In this document: in pieces, positions 25,765 to 34,612 of the stretch
How the letters are laid out: each line of letters starts with the position of its first letter
Position numbering within the stretch: the stretch's first letter is position 1
Assembly (NCBI GenBank): GCA_020051845.1
Contig: JAGVQG010000061.1
Span: 1 to 38,875, forward strand
Direction: 5' to 3'
Length of the DNA stretch: 38,875 nt
Source of the DNA: an archaeon
GTDB taxonomy: Archaea; Nanobdellota; Nanobdellia; Woesearchaeales; ARS49
Translations under genes and position numbers: made by a program
The notes under the pieces: generated by a model
The model's database searches: none
The model's input: the letters and a program-made list of their open reading frames with translations, nothing else
Told to the model about the DNA's origin: nothing

Positions 25765-26139
25765 TCAGACAGCTATCTGGACGTCGATCCTGTCGAACTC
25801 AACACGAGGTCGGACTCTATTTCGTTCATCATTGCTGTGTTTCAAGGAAACGAGCCCCAGGTCATGCAGTGCCTTGATGTCGGTGTTCACGCTTTTGAGG
25901 TCTCTATCAACTATTTTGGCCAGAGCATATATCGAATCAGGTTCGTTGACCTTTATGGCATGCAGAAGTTCCATCCTTTTGCGGGTCAGCGTCCTGCGCA
26001 GCGCATCCATCGTCTCGAAGGAGATGCCTTGTTCAGGCGTTACAGTTTCTCCTCGTTTCACTTTTCCGTAGGCTATTGCGAAGCGAGTGAGTACGTCCCT
26101 CAATGGTTCTATTGTTATCTTGATGTTCCTAACTTTCAT
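25765..26139 (-). CDS. HVO_A0114-type HTH DNA-binding protein (antitoxin-like)
   Basis: IKITIEPLRDVLTRFAIAYGKVKRGETVTPEQGISFETMDALRRTLTRKRMELLHAIKVNEPDSIYALAKIVDRDLKSVNTDIKALHDLGLVSL (ORF extends to 26169). Confidence 0.75.
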   Translation of the reverse strand: MKVRNIKITIEPLRDVLTRFAIAYGKVKRGETVTPEQGISFETMDALRRTLTRKRMELLHAIKVNEPDSIYALAKIVDRDLKSVNTDIKALHDLGLVSLKHSNDERNRVRPRVEFDRIDVQIAV

Positions 26140-26284
26140 GGAATTCACCCTCGTATTTCTCGACCTCATTAAGGAAGTCCTCGATCAAATATATGGTATA
26201 CTCTACCCTATATAAAACCTTGCGAGGAGATGTCTTGTGGAAAGTGCTGATGCTGGGCGGAAATCTTACAGATTTTTCAATCAC
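26129..26284 (-). pseudogene. Short ORF resembling the C-terminal half of a TumE-like toxin, overlapping the HVO_A0114-type gene
   Basis: GTG...TAG ORF MIEKSVRFPPSISTFHKTSPRKVLYRVEYTIYLIEDFLNEVEKYEGEFHES; stop overlaps the 26139 ATG by 11 nt; too short for the supplied ORF track. Confidence 0.4.
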
Positions 26285-28563
26285 TTCGCTTTCTTGACCC
26301 GCGGTTTCCTCGCGGGTTTGGATGGTTTAGATGGCGGGGCTGCTGCGACCTGTTCAGCCACTTTCTCAGCAGACGAGAGCTTCGGAGCGGGCTTGCCGAT
26401 CCTCTCCAGATACCTGCATTTCGGGAACTTGTTGCACGCGCCGAAAGCGCCGTATATCGAACGTCTGAGAATGACGGTCCCCTCTCCGCACTTCGGGCAG
26501 GGATGCTCCTTGAACAATGCGGAATCGCCGACCTTGCTAGGGCAACCAGGATTGATGCAGACCTCCTGGGGACGCTTGCCCTTGCGGATGATCCTGACGA
26601 CAGGGAAGCCGCAATGCTCGCAGACAGAAGTGGTCACTTCGACGAGGCCGTTTGACGGCAGCTTGTAGGTGGTGTTGCACGCAGGATAGGTGTCGCACGC
26701 AATGAAGCGGCCGAACTTGCCCTTTCGTAGCACGAGATGTCCATCCTTGCAGTTAGGGCACTTGCCGACCAGAGTCATGATCATGCGCGTCTCTTTGAAG
26801 GTGGACTGCAGACCCTGGCCGATCTCCACCTCCTTCTTCTTGAAGTCAGCGAGAAGTTCAGTGAGAATGGTCTTCGCCTCGGCGAGGATGACATCGCCCT
26901 TCTTCTTATGCTCGCGGATCTCCTCCATCTCAAGCTCGAAGTGACGCGTCAACTCCTCATCGACGATTTTCGGAGCGTGTTCCTCGAGCACGGCGATAAG
27001 ATGAATGCCTAGCTCGGTTGCCTCGATAGCCTTTCCCTTGACGTAATTGCGCTGGTAGAGCGTGTCGATTATCTGGGCGCGGGTGGATTTTGTGCCGAGT
27101 TCGCGTTTCTCCAGTTCCTTGATTATGCTCGCCTCGGTGTATCTTCTGGGAGGTTGCGTCTCCTTGGTGTGCAATAGGATCTCCTTGACAGGCAAAGTCA
27201 TCCCCTTGTCCATCTTGGGCAATTCTTCTTCTTCGAAAGGAACATAGGGAACATAGTACGTGTGCCAGCCGGTCTTGATGGTGGTGGTTCCCTTGGCGAT
27301 GAAAAGCTCCTGGTTAGCGTTGAGCGTCACTGTGACGGTCTCACGTATCGCAGATTCGGCGAACGTCGCCATGAACCTCTTGACTATCAAGTCATAGACC
27401 TTGCCTGTGCGGTCCTCCAGTTTGCGCGGAGCGATTCCCGTCGGGTAGATGGCTGGGTGAGCAGGATCGGTCTTCTTGCCGTTGTGCGGCGCGAGATCCT
27501 TCTTCTTCGCGAGTGAACCAGCGAGTTCCGAATATTTCGGCTGCTTCGCGAGTTGCTTGAGCAGATTGTGGAAGCCGAGCGAAGGAGGCAATTGCTGGCT
27601 CGATGTACGCGGGTAGGAGATGTAACCGTTGGTGTAAAGCTCCTGCGCGATCTCGAGCGTCGTCTTCGGAGCGATGCCGAAGCAACGGTAGGATTCGGTC
27701 TGAAGCGTGGTCAGGTCGAAGGGCGAGGGAGCGTGCTGCTCGAACTGCGCATTCTCGGTGTTCTCCACTATGGTCGTCTTGCAGTCCTTGACCTTTGCGA
27801 AAACCTGATCCGCCTTGAGCTTGTCCCAGAACTTGTTCTCGATGTGCAAAGCGCTGACGATGACCTGCTGCGCCAATGCCTTGAGCTCGATCTGCCAAAA
27901 AGGCACTGGCTGGAAAGCCCGGATCTCCTTCTCGCGCTCGACAATAGTCTTAAGAGCAGGACCCTGGACACGACCGGTGCTGAGGATCTTGAACATGCCG
28001 CTCGCCTTCATCGCGGTCGTCAAGGCGCGTGAGAGATTGATGCCGTAGTAGTAATCAAGGACGTGGCGCGTCTCGCCAGCCTCTGCCTGACCCCAATCAA
28101 GCGTGGGCGATGCGTTCTCATAGGCTTTCACAAGATCCTCTTTGGTGAGAGTGCTGAACTTCATCCTGCGCGCGTCCTTGCGCTTGCATGCGAAACGGAC
28201 CACATTGAGGCCTATGACCTCGCCCTCGACATCGTAGTCGGTCGCGACGGTGATGATGTCCGCTGTCTTTGCGAGACGCTTCAATAATTCGAGATACTTC
28301 TTGCTGAAAGCCGATTCCTTGTTGACATCGCTGGTGGGGACCCACTCGATGTCGAAGACAGGGTAATGGAAACCCTTCTTCTCCTTCTCGGCAAGACCAT
28401 AGAGATGGCCGACGGCGCTCGCGACGATTATGTCCTTGTTGCCGTGCGTCACTTCATAGTAAGGCACGCCCTTGTCGCCCTTCTTTATCGGTCTGCTGTT
28501 GTCGAGCGCATCAGCCACTTTCTTGGCAGCGCTCGGCTTCTCAGTGATGATCAGTTCGACCAT
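26281..28563 (-). CDS. topA: DNA topoisomerase I (type IA) with C-terminal zinc-finger modules
   Basis: MVELIITEKPSAAKKVADAL; TDYDVEGEVIGLNV (toprim); ELYTNGYISYPRTSSQQLPPSLGF active-site Tyr region; CPNCKDGHLVLRKGKFGRFIACDTYPACNTTY. Confidence 0.95.
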   Translation of the reverse strand: MVELIITEKPSAAKKVADALDNSRPIKKGDKGVPYYEVTHGNKDIIVASAVGHLYGLAEKEKKGFHYPVFDIEWVPTSDVNKESAFSKKYLELLKRLAKTADIITVATDYDVEGEVIGLNVVRFACKRKDARRMKFSTLTKEDLVKAYENASPTLDWGQAEAGETRHVLDYYYGINLSRALTTAMKASGMFKILSTGRVQGPALKTIVEREKEIRAFQPVPFWQIELKALAQQVIVSALHIENKFWDKLKADQVFAKVKDCKTTIVENTENAQFEQHAPSPFDLTTLQTESYRCFGIAPKTTLEIAQELYTNGYISYPRTSSQQLPPSLGFHNLLKQLAKQPKYSELAGSLAKKKDLAPHNGKKTDPAHPAIYPTGIAPRKLEDRTGKVYDLIVKRFMATFAESAIRETVTVTLNANQELFIAKGTTTIKTGWHTYYVPYVPFEEEELPKMDKGMTLPVKEILLHTKETQPPRRYTEASIIKELEKRELGTKSTRAQIIDTLYQRNYVKGKAIEATELGIHLIAVLEEHAPKIVDEELTRHFELEMEEIREHKKKGDVILAEAKTILTELLADFKKKEVEIGQGLQSTFKETRMIMTLVGKCPNCKDGHLVLRKGKFGRFIACDTYPACNTTYKLPSNGLVEVTTSVCEHCGFPVVRIIRKGKRPQEVCINPGCPSKVGDSALFKEHPCPKCGEGTVILRRSIYGAFGACNKFPKCRYLERIGKPAPKLSSAEKVAEQVAAAPPSKPSKPARKPRVKKAK

Positions 28564-28706
28564 GCGATGCCGCTACCGACGCTCATTTATATAGATTTTG
28601 GCCTATATTATAGTAGAGTGCTTGTTCTTCGCATCTATTTTCCGTCGACAACAGCAGAAACATATATAAACAAAGTTTGCTGGTGGCATCTGATAAAGAG
28701 GTGGTC

Positions 28707-30350
28707 ATGCCAACGTTACTTTCCGACGCGAAGCGACTGACAGAAGTCTCGCGCGTCCTTGTCAAATCAGGCCTGGGCTATGTCGCGCTTCACGCAGGGC
28801 TCAAGGAACACCTGCCATTCTGGCAGCGCTTCATCGCACCGGCAGAACCTGACGCTGTCCACCTGCCGGCGAACACACGCACGGCACTCGAAGAACTCGG
28901 CGGAGCCTATGTCAAACTTGGACAATTGCTGAGCATAAGGCCTGATCTTGTCCCGTACGAATTCTGCGAGGAGTTCAAGAAACTCCAGGACAAAGTGCCG
29001 CCATTCAGTCCTGATGAGGCGAAGAAGGCGGTCGAAACCAGCCTTGGCAAGCCCATCGGCAAGATATTCTCACAATTCAACGACGAGCCGATCGGCTCGG
29101 CCTCGATAGCCCAATGCCACGAAGCGGTACTGGTCGACGGACAGCGGGTCGTCGTAAAAGTCCAGCGTCCGGGTGTCGACGAGATATTCAAGCAAGACAT
29201 CGACATAATGAAGCGCATCGCAGGACAGCTCGAGAAAAGACGCCTGCTTGATTCGTATTCCCCAGCGATGATCGTCGGTGAGTTCGAGCGCTACACGCGC
29301 AATGAGCTCGACTTCAACCACGAAGCAAGGGCCATGCAGCGCTTCGAGCGCATGTTCAGGGGATCGCATTCCATAATGGTGCCCCATGTACACGAGGCGG
29401 CCGAAAAAGTGCTCGTGATGTCCGATCTCCACGGCACCAAGCTCTCGGAGATAAGCCATACTAACATCGACAGGCACAAGATAGTGTCGATACTCGTCGA
29501 CAGCATGCTTGAGCAGATATTCACGCACTGCTACTTCCACGCGGACATGCACCCGGGAAACCTGCTGCTGATGCCGGGCAACCGTGTGGGGTTGTTGGAC
29601 TATGGGATAACGGGCACGCTGACACCTGAATTGCGCAAGCGCGGCGTCGAGATGTACGCCGCAATAATCAACAACGACAGCAACGCGGCCGTCGCCGCGC
29701 TCCAACACGCCTCGACATCACAGGACATCAAGGTCGAGGCGTTGCGACGCGACATAGCTGAATTGTTCATGGAATGGCAGGACGAGCACAGAAGGCTTCC
29801 TACGGGCATGTTCCACCTGATGTTCACGGCGTCATACAAGCGAGGCGTGCGCCTGCCGCCTGATTTGATACTCGTCGGCAAGGCGCTCGTCACCCTTGAA
29901 GCCACGTGCAAGACGCTTGACACCGACTTCGACCTACCTGGCCACGCGATAAGGTATTTCGCAAGGATGAAACAGAAAGAGCTCCGTGACGCTTTCTCGG
30001 TCAGGAGATTGAGCGAGACCGTGACAGGGGCAAGACGGTCGCTCGCTGAGTTCTCGGAGAACACGCTCGCTGTCATGGAACGTCTCAAGCGCGGCGAGGT
30101 TAAGATAGACATCGACGACACCGACATCAGGCACCTTGGCCAGGACCTCAACACGTCGAGCAACAGGCTTTCCTTCGCGCTCGTCATCAGCGCGCTGCTC
30201 GTATTCTCGGCCCTGACGATCAACCTGACGCCGCAGCTAGGATCCATATCCTGGTATTCTGTGCTTGGGCTATTGGCTGCTGCCGTCGCCTTCATGGTGC
30301 TTTTGATATCCATCTGGAGAGAAGGAAGAGCGGGCGTGGATGAGCATTAG
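28707..30350 (+). CDS. ABC1/UbiB/AarF-family atypical kinase with C-terminal TM helices
   Basis: ALEELGGAYVKLGQLLSIRPDLVP; PIGSASIAQCHEAVLVDGQRVVVKVQRPGVDE; FHADMHPGNLLLMPGNRVGLLDYG (ORF begins at 28677; ATG 28707 follows SD aaagaggtgg). Confidence 0.92.
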   Translation: MPTLLSDAKRLTEVSRVLVKSGLGYVALHAGLKEHLPFWQRFIAPAEPDAVHLPANTRTALEELGGAYVKLGQLLSIRPDLVPYEFCEEFKKLQDKVPPFSPDEAKKAVETSLGKPIGKIFSQFNDEPIGSASIAQCHEAVLVDGQRVVVKVQRPGVDEIFKQDIDIMKRIAGQLEKRRLLDSYSPAMIVGEFERYTRNELDFNHEARAMQRFERMFRGSHSIMVPHVHEAAEKVLVMSDLHGTKLSEISHTNIDRHKIVSILVDSMLEQIFTHCYFHADMHPGNLLLMPGNRVGLLDYGITGTLTPELRKRGVEMYAAIINNDSNAAVAALQHASTSQDIKVEALRRDIAELFMEWQDEHRRLPTGMFHLMFTASYKRGVRLPPDLILVGKALVTLEATCKTLDTDFDLPGHAIRYFARMKQKELRDAFSVRRLSETVTGARRSLAEFSENTLAVMERLKRGEVKIDIDDTDIRHLGQDLNTSSNRLSFALVISALLVFSALTINLTPQLGSISWYSVLGLLAAAVAFMVLLISIWREGRAGVDEH

Positions 30351-30356
30351 GCGATC

Positions 30357-30845
30357 CTAAAGTCCGAAGTGCTCTTCGAGCAAGAACAAAAGCTCGGGAT
30401 GGAACGTCTCGCCCTCGCGGATCATGTCATGCATGTCATCCAAGGAGAAGAAGTCAACACGCTCGACAGCGTCAGTGTCGATGTCGAACGGCCCGCCATA
30501 GGTCGCCTTGAAAGTGCTGATGAACTTCTTCGCGCCGTTCTGTGCCTTGTACTCATCCTTGAACGCGAAAGAGATAGGAACGGTGAGCCCGAGCTCCTCA
30601 TCGAATTCGCGGAGGGCGGCCTGATGGTAGGACTCGCCCGACATCACGTGCCCACCCACAGCGGTGCTCCAATGCGACGGGCAGAACGAGACCGTGGCGC
30701 TGCGCTTCTGCAAAGCCATCTCGCCACGCTCATTGAAGATCAGCACGTGGACGATGCGGTGAGGCAGCTTTCTCTCATAGATATCATTCCTTTCGGCCTT
30801 GCCCACGACCTTGTCCTCTTCATCAACGACATCAAGGAACTCCAT
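30357..30845 (-). CDS. Nudix hydrolase (IPP isomerase/YfcD-like)
   Basis: MEFLDVVDEEDKVVGKAERNDIYERKLPHRIVHVLIFNERGEMALQKRS...GGHVMSGESYHQAALREFDEELGL. Confidence 0.88.
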   Translation of the reverse strand: MEFLDVVDEEDKVVGKAERNDIYERKLPHRIVHVLIFNERGEMALQKRSATVSFCPSHWSTAVGGHVMSGESYHQAALREFDEELGLTVPISFAFKDEYKAQNGAKKFISTFKATYGGPFDIDTDAVERVDFFSLDDMHDMIREGETFHPELLFLLEEHFGL

Positions 30846-30942
30846 GGTTGTGAGGGTCTATTGCAGGTACATATTCCTTTGGGTTCGAGGGGTGTCGTTT
30901 TTCCGGCTCGTCCGTCGACACATTTATTAAGCAACCCTATCG

Positions 30943-31980
30943 ATGTCATATGCCATGATAATCGACCAATTGCGAAAAGCCATAAAATCGCCCGACTCGT
31001 TCAACAACATCCGCGGACAGATGCGAACAAAGAAGCAGCTCGCCAGCGCCCTGATAATGGGCCGCCACGTCATAATAATAGGACCGCCGGGCGTGGGAAA
31101 GACGACGCTCGCGAAGAACGTCGCGGAATTGCTGCCGACGATCACATTGAACGACTGCGACTATCACTGCAGCCCTTCAAAGCCCATCTGCCCCTCATGC
31201 AAGGTCAAGGCAGCGAAGATACGCCAGGTGAAAGGCGACGAGCGATTCGTACGCATCCAGGGAAGCCCTGACCTGACCGTCGAAGACCTCATAGGCGACA
31301 TCGACCCTGAGAAAGCGCTCAAGCACGGACCAAGCTCGGTGCTAGCGTTCACGCCAGGCAAGATATTCCGCGCCAACGAAGGCGTGCTATTCTTCGACGA
31401 ACTGAACAGATGCCCTGAGAAGCTGCAGAACGCGCTGTTGCAGGTGCTGGAAGAAGGGGTGGCGACCATTGGAAGCTACCACGTCGACCTGCCTGCAAAT
31501 TTCGTCTTCATCGGCACGATGAACCCCGAGGAAAGCGCGGCCACGGAAAGGCTCGGTGACGTCTTCCTGGACCGTTTCGACACGATCCACATGACCTATC
31601 CTGAAGCTCTTGAAATCGAGAAAGATATCGTGCTCGACAAAGGGGAGAAGCTACCAGTATCATTCCCTGAAAAGCTGTTGGAAGCCACGCTGTCATTCGT
31701 CCGCGACCTTCGCGACAACAAGGACATCGCACGCAAGCCAAGCGTGCGCGCATCGCTCGGGTTATATGAGCGAGCGCAGGCCAACGCCCATCTTGGAGGC
31801 CGCACAGCGGTCACATCCCAGGATGTCTTGGACGCCATCATCTCAGTCCTCAGCCACCGAATCGAACTCCGACCAGCGGTGAAGTACCTGCAGACGCCCG
31901 AGAAGTTCTTAGGCGAGCGCTGGAAGCGCTTCACCGAGACCAACGAAGCGTTCGAAGATGCCGGTGGTGGTGACCTTTGA
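30943..31980 (+). CDS. MoxR/ChlI-type AAA+ ATPase with Cys insert
   Basis: IIGPPGVGKTTLAKN; VLFFDELNRCPEKLQNALLQVLEEG; insert CDYHCSPSKPICPSC between Walker A and B. Confidence 0.88.
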   Translation: MSYAMIIDQLRKAIKSPDSFNNIRGQMRTKKQLASALIMGRHVIIIGPPGVGKTTLAKNVAELLPTITLNDCDYHCSPSKPICPSCKVKAAKIRQVKGDERFVRIQGSPDLTVEDLIGDIDPEKALKHGPSSVLAFTPGKIFRANEGVLFFDELNRCPEKLQNALLQVLEEGVATIGSYHVDLPANFVFIGTMNPEESAATERLGDVFLDRFDTIHMTYPEALEIEKDIVLDKGEKLPVSFPEKLLEATLSFVRDLRDNKDIARKPSVRASLGLYERAQANAHLGGRTAVTSQDVLDAIISVLSHRIELRPAVKYLQTPEKFLGERWKRFTETNEAFEDAGGGDL

Positions 31981-33160
31981 CCTCGACGCAGAGCTTCACG
32001 ACCTTGAGGATATAGACGAGATAGAAGGCACGATGTCTTCCCAGATGCAGGAAGACAAGCTGATGCACTCCGTCCTCGAAGGCGACAAGAAGACCATAGA
32101 GGACGGTAAACTCATCCAGGACGCCGTCAACCGCGGGCTTGGAGGTTTCACGCCTGATCTGATGTTCAAGAACCTCGTGCAGAACTACTCGGTCGCCAAG
32201 CAATTGTACGGCGAAAGGATATTGCGCCTCGCGACAGGATATGATCCCAATTATCTTGAGAAGAACCTCCGCATCCCCGAGTTCCGCAAGGAACTACGGG
32301 CAGCGCTCGGGCGCAACATCGAGCATCTGAAGGATGCCGGTTTTCTCGATTCGAACGAGAACATCAGCGAGAAAGGCATCGCTTTGGCGACGCTGGTGAT
32401 GTACACCGAAGAGCTCGACAGGATCGAGCCGCGAGGCGTGCAAGGCGAACGCGTCCACAAGAAACGCGCGGCATACGGCGAAAGCGGAGAGGTGCGCGGA
32501 TGGAAAAGCGGAGACAGCTTCAGGGACTTCTCGCTAAGGTCGACGCTGCACACCGCATTGAGGCGCGGGCACGCCACGGTGGAGGTCAACGACCTGCGCT
32601 CCCGTCCCCGCATATCACGCGGCAGCATATCGATAATCTATGGACTCGACGCATCAGGTAGCATGCGCGGCGACAAGCTCGAGGTCGCGAAAAAATCAGG
32701 CATCGCTTTGGCCTACAAGGCAGTGCAGAAGAAAGACAAGGTCGGACTGATAGTCTTCGGTGGAGAGGTCCGCGACACTGTCGAGCCGACGAACGACTTC
32801 CGCGAATTGCTGCGCAACATAGCCAAGGTCAAGGCGTCGCGGGAGACCGATTTCGTAGGCACGATCGAACGGGCCATACAATCGTTTCCAAGAAGTTCAA
32901 CGACAAAACATCTCGTGTTGTTGACCGACGCCCTTCCCACCGTAGGCAAGGAACCTGAACAGCGGACATTGCAGGCAGTGTCCGAAGCGCGCAGCGCAGG
33001 CATAACGGTATCAGTCATAGGCATACAGCTTGACAAGGAAGGCAAGAAGCTCGCAGAAGAGATGGCTCGTCTAGGTGAAGGAAGACTGTATTTGGCAAAA
33101 CAGCTCGATGAAGTCGACAAACTGGTGCTGCAGGACTACGCAGCAATGGACGCGCAGTGA
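31958..33160 (+). CDS. vWA-domain protein (ChlD/CoxE-like), partner of the MoxR-type ATPase
   Basis: IIYGLDASGSMRGDKLEVAKKSGIALAYKAV (MIDAS DxSxS); VLLTDALPTVGKEPEQ; 23-nt overlap with upstream ATPase gene. Confidence 0.87.
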   Translation: MPVVVTFDLDAELHDLEDIDEIEGTMSSQMQEDKLMHSVLEGDKKTIEDGKLIQDAVNRGLGGFTPDLMFKNLVQNYSVAKQLYGERILRLATGYDPNYLEKNLRIPEFRKELRAALGRNIEHLKDAGFLDSNENISEKGIALATLVMYTEELDRIEPRGVQGERVHKKRAAYGESGEVRGWKSGDSFRDFSLRSTLHTALRRGHATVEVNDLRSRPRISRGSISIIYGLDASGSMRGDKLEVAKKSGIALAYKAVQKKDKVGLIVFGGEVRDTVEPTNDFRELLRNIAKVKASRETDFVGTIERAIQSFPRSSTTKHLVLLTDALPTVGKEPEQRTLQAVSEARSAGITVSVIGIQLDKEGKKLAEEMARLGEGRLYLAKQLDEVDKLVLQDYAAMDAQ

Positions 33161-33205
33161 CCTTTATATAGGTAGATTCGCTGTGTTTTCTCGAAGAGGT
33201 GAACA

Positions 33206-34066
33206 ATGGTCTTTGAACAGCTATACCATGCTGACTTGCTAAAGAGAAGGCCGCTGTTCGCGCTTCTATTGGGGATAGGATACGCGGTGATCGGCATCGC
33301 CATCGCCCTTTTCACATTCCCCGACGACCCTGCGCTCATAGCAGTCGCGATAACGGCGATATTGTTCATACCTTCATTGTCCCAAATCACCGACAAGGAA
33401 GCCAGCGCGGCACGCAAGAAAGAAGGCCACGATGTCATCGGGCTCGTGAAATGCACCTTCGGTCTGACAAAGCCCGCGATACTTGTCTATCTATACTCCT
33501 TCCTGGGCGTATTCCTCGTCTTCGCGTTCTTCTCGATGGCATTGCCGCAGCTCGCGACCAACATATTGTTCGAGAAACAGCTTGCGGTGATGACCGGCGG
33601 AGCGATGTCGTTCGACACGGGACTCACGATGGACTTGATCAAGAACAACTTCCTCGTGCTGATGCTTTGCTTCACGATATCGATTGTGGCAGGCAACGGC
33701 AGCATACTGTTCATCGCGTGGAACGCATCAGTCTGGGGAACCATCTTCGGCACGATAGCCAGCACCGCCGCGAACAACATACAAGGCTCGTCGGCCATAC
33801 TATTCCTTCTCATACTGCTGAGCGTGGTGCCGCACATGGTGCTCGAGATATTGTCGTACATACTCTCGGCGATATCGGGCACATTCCTTTCTGACGGGAT
33901 TGCCAACGAGAACCTCGCATCAGCAGGATTCGCCAGATTGCTGCGACATGTCATGGTGTTGTTCTTGGCCGCGATAGTGGTGCTTGTGGTGGCCGGAGTG
34001 GTCGAGAGCTTCGTCCTTGACAACTTCGAGACGTACTCTACCATCGTCTCCTTATCGTTCGGCTAG
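33206..34066 (+). CDS. SpoIIM/DUF95-like integral membrane protein
   Basis: Multiple TM helices; NNFLVLMLCFTISIVAGNGSILFIAWNASVWGTIFG, VVPHMVLEILSYILSAISGTFLS; upstream TATA ctttatatag. Confidence 0.75.
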   Translation: MVFEQLYHADLLKRRPLFALLLGIGYAVIGIAIALFTFPDDPALIAVAITAILFIPSLSQITDKEASAARKKEGHDVIGLVKCTFGLTKPAILVYLYSFLGVFLVFAFFSMALPQLATNILFEKQLAVMTGGAMSFDTGLTMDLIKNNFLVLMLCFTISIVAGNGSILFIAWNASVWGTIFGTIASTAANNIQGSSAILFLLILLSVVPHMVLEILSYILSAISGTFLSDGIANENLASAGFARLLRHVMVLFLAAIVVLVVAGVVESFVLDNFETYSTIVSLSFG

Positions 34067-34108
34067 AGCCACCAAAAGCTTATATTGTCTTATCCTGAAA
34101 AACAGCGC

Positions 34109-34612
34109 ATGAAACACAAGACAGTGGAAACTGCCGTCACTGAAACCGAAACAAAGACAGAACCCGCGACCCAAGACAGAAGCGTCGGGGTCTGGGTGTA
34201 CTTCGTCGCTGTCGCGTTGTTCTCTATCGTATATTTGGTGATCGCTTTCAGCGCGCCTTCAGCAATCACATTGGCATTCAGGGGTGAAAGCTACGCATCG
34301 TTCCTTGACAAATGGGGGACGATGGTGTCGCTCAGCGGAATACTCTGGGCAGGAATATCACTCATACTGATGCTGGCGATCGGTGGAGTATTATCCATGT
34401 TCGGCAGCCGATCCAAATGGACGCGCAGCATTGTTATGGTGTTGGGAGTGCTGCCCTGGTTGATAATCGGCATCGGATTGGTGTTCTTCTCAGGCACGAC
34501 AGCCGACATCGGCAAGCTCGTCGTCTCACGCATCGGAAAGCCGTTGTTCTGGTCATCGTCGGTGGTCACGCTGATGGCCATCGCTTTCCCGTTGATATGG
34601 AGGAAAAGATGA
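34109..34612 (+). CDS. Four-TM membrane protein
   Basis: Hydrophobic segments VWVYFVAVALFSIVYLVIAF, ILWAGISLILMLAIGGVLSMF, etc.; ORF begins 34085, ATG 34109. Confidence 0.65.
   Translation: MKHKTVETAVTETETKTEPATQDRSVGVWVYFVAVALFSIVYLVIAFSAPSAITLAFRGESYASFLDKWGTMVSLSGILWAGISLILMLAIGGVLSMFGSRSKWTRSIVMVLGVLPWLIIGIGLVFFSGTTADIGKLVVSRIGKPLFWSSSVVTLMAIAFPLIWRKR

Noticed and set aside
30880-30900. tRNA T-loop-like 'gggttcgagg'
   Set aside because: No acceptor stem, anticodon arm or CCA-compatible pairing around it; no tRNA or rRNA gene could be supported by eye
30943-33160. Calling the AAA+/vWA pair a magnesium or cobalt chelatase
   Set aside because: The large chelatase subunit (ChlH/CobN) and tetrapyrrole genes are absent from the window; only the generic MoxR/ChlI-vWA assignment is supported
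34312-34608. 5' extension of the 34312-36006 ORF
   Set aside because: Overlaps the four-TM protein in another frame; the ATG at 34609 gives a proper lipoprotein signal and an ATGA overlap
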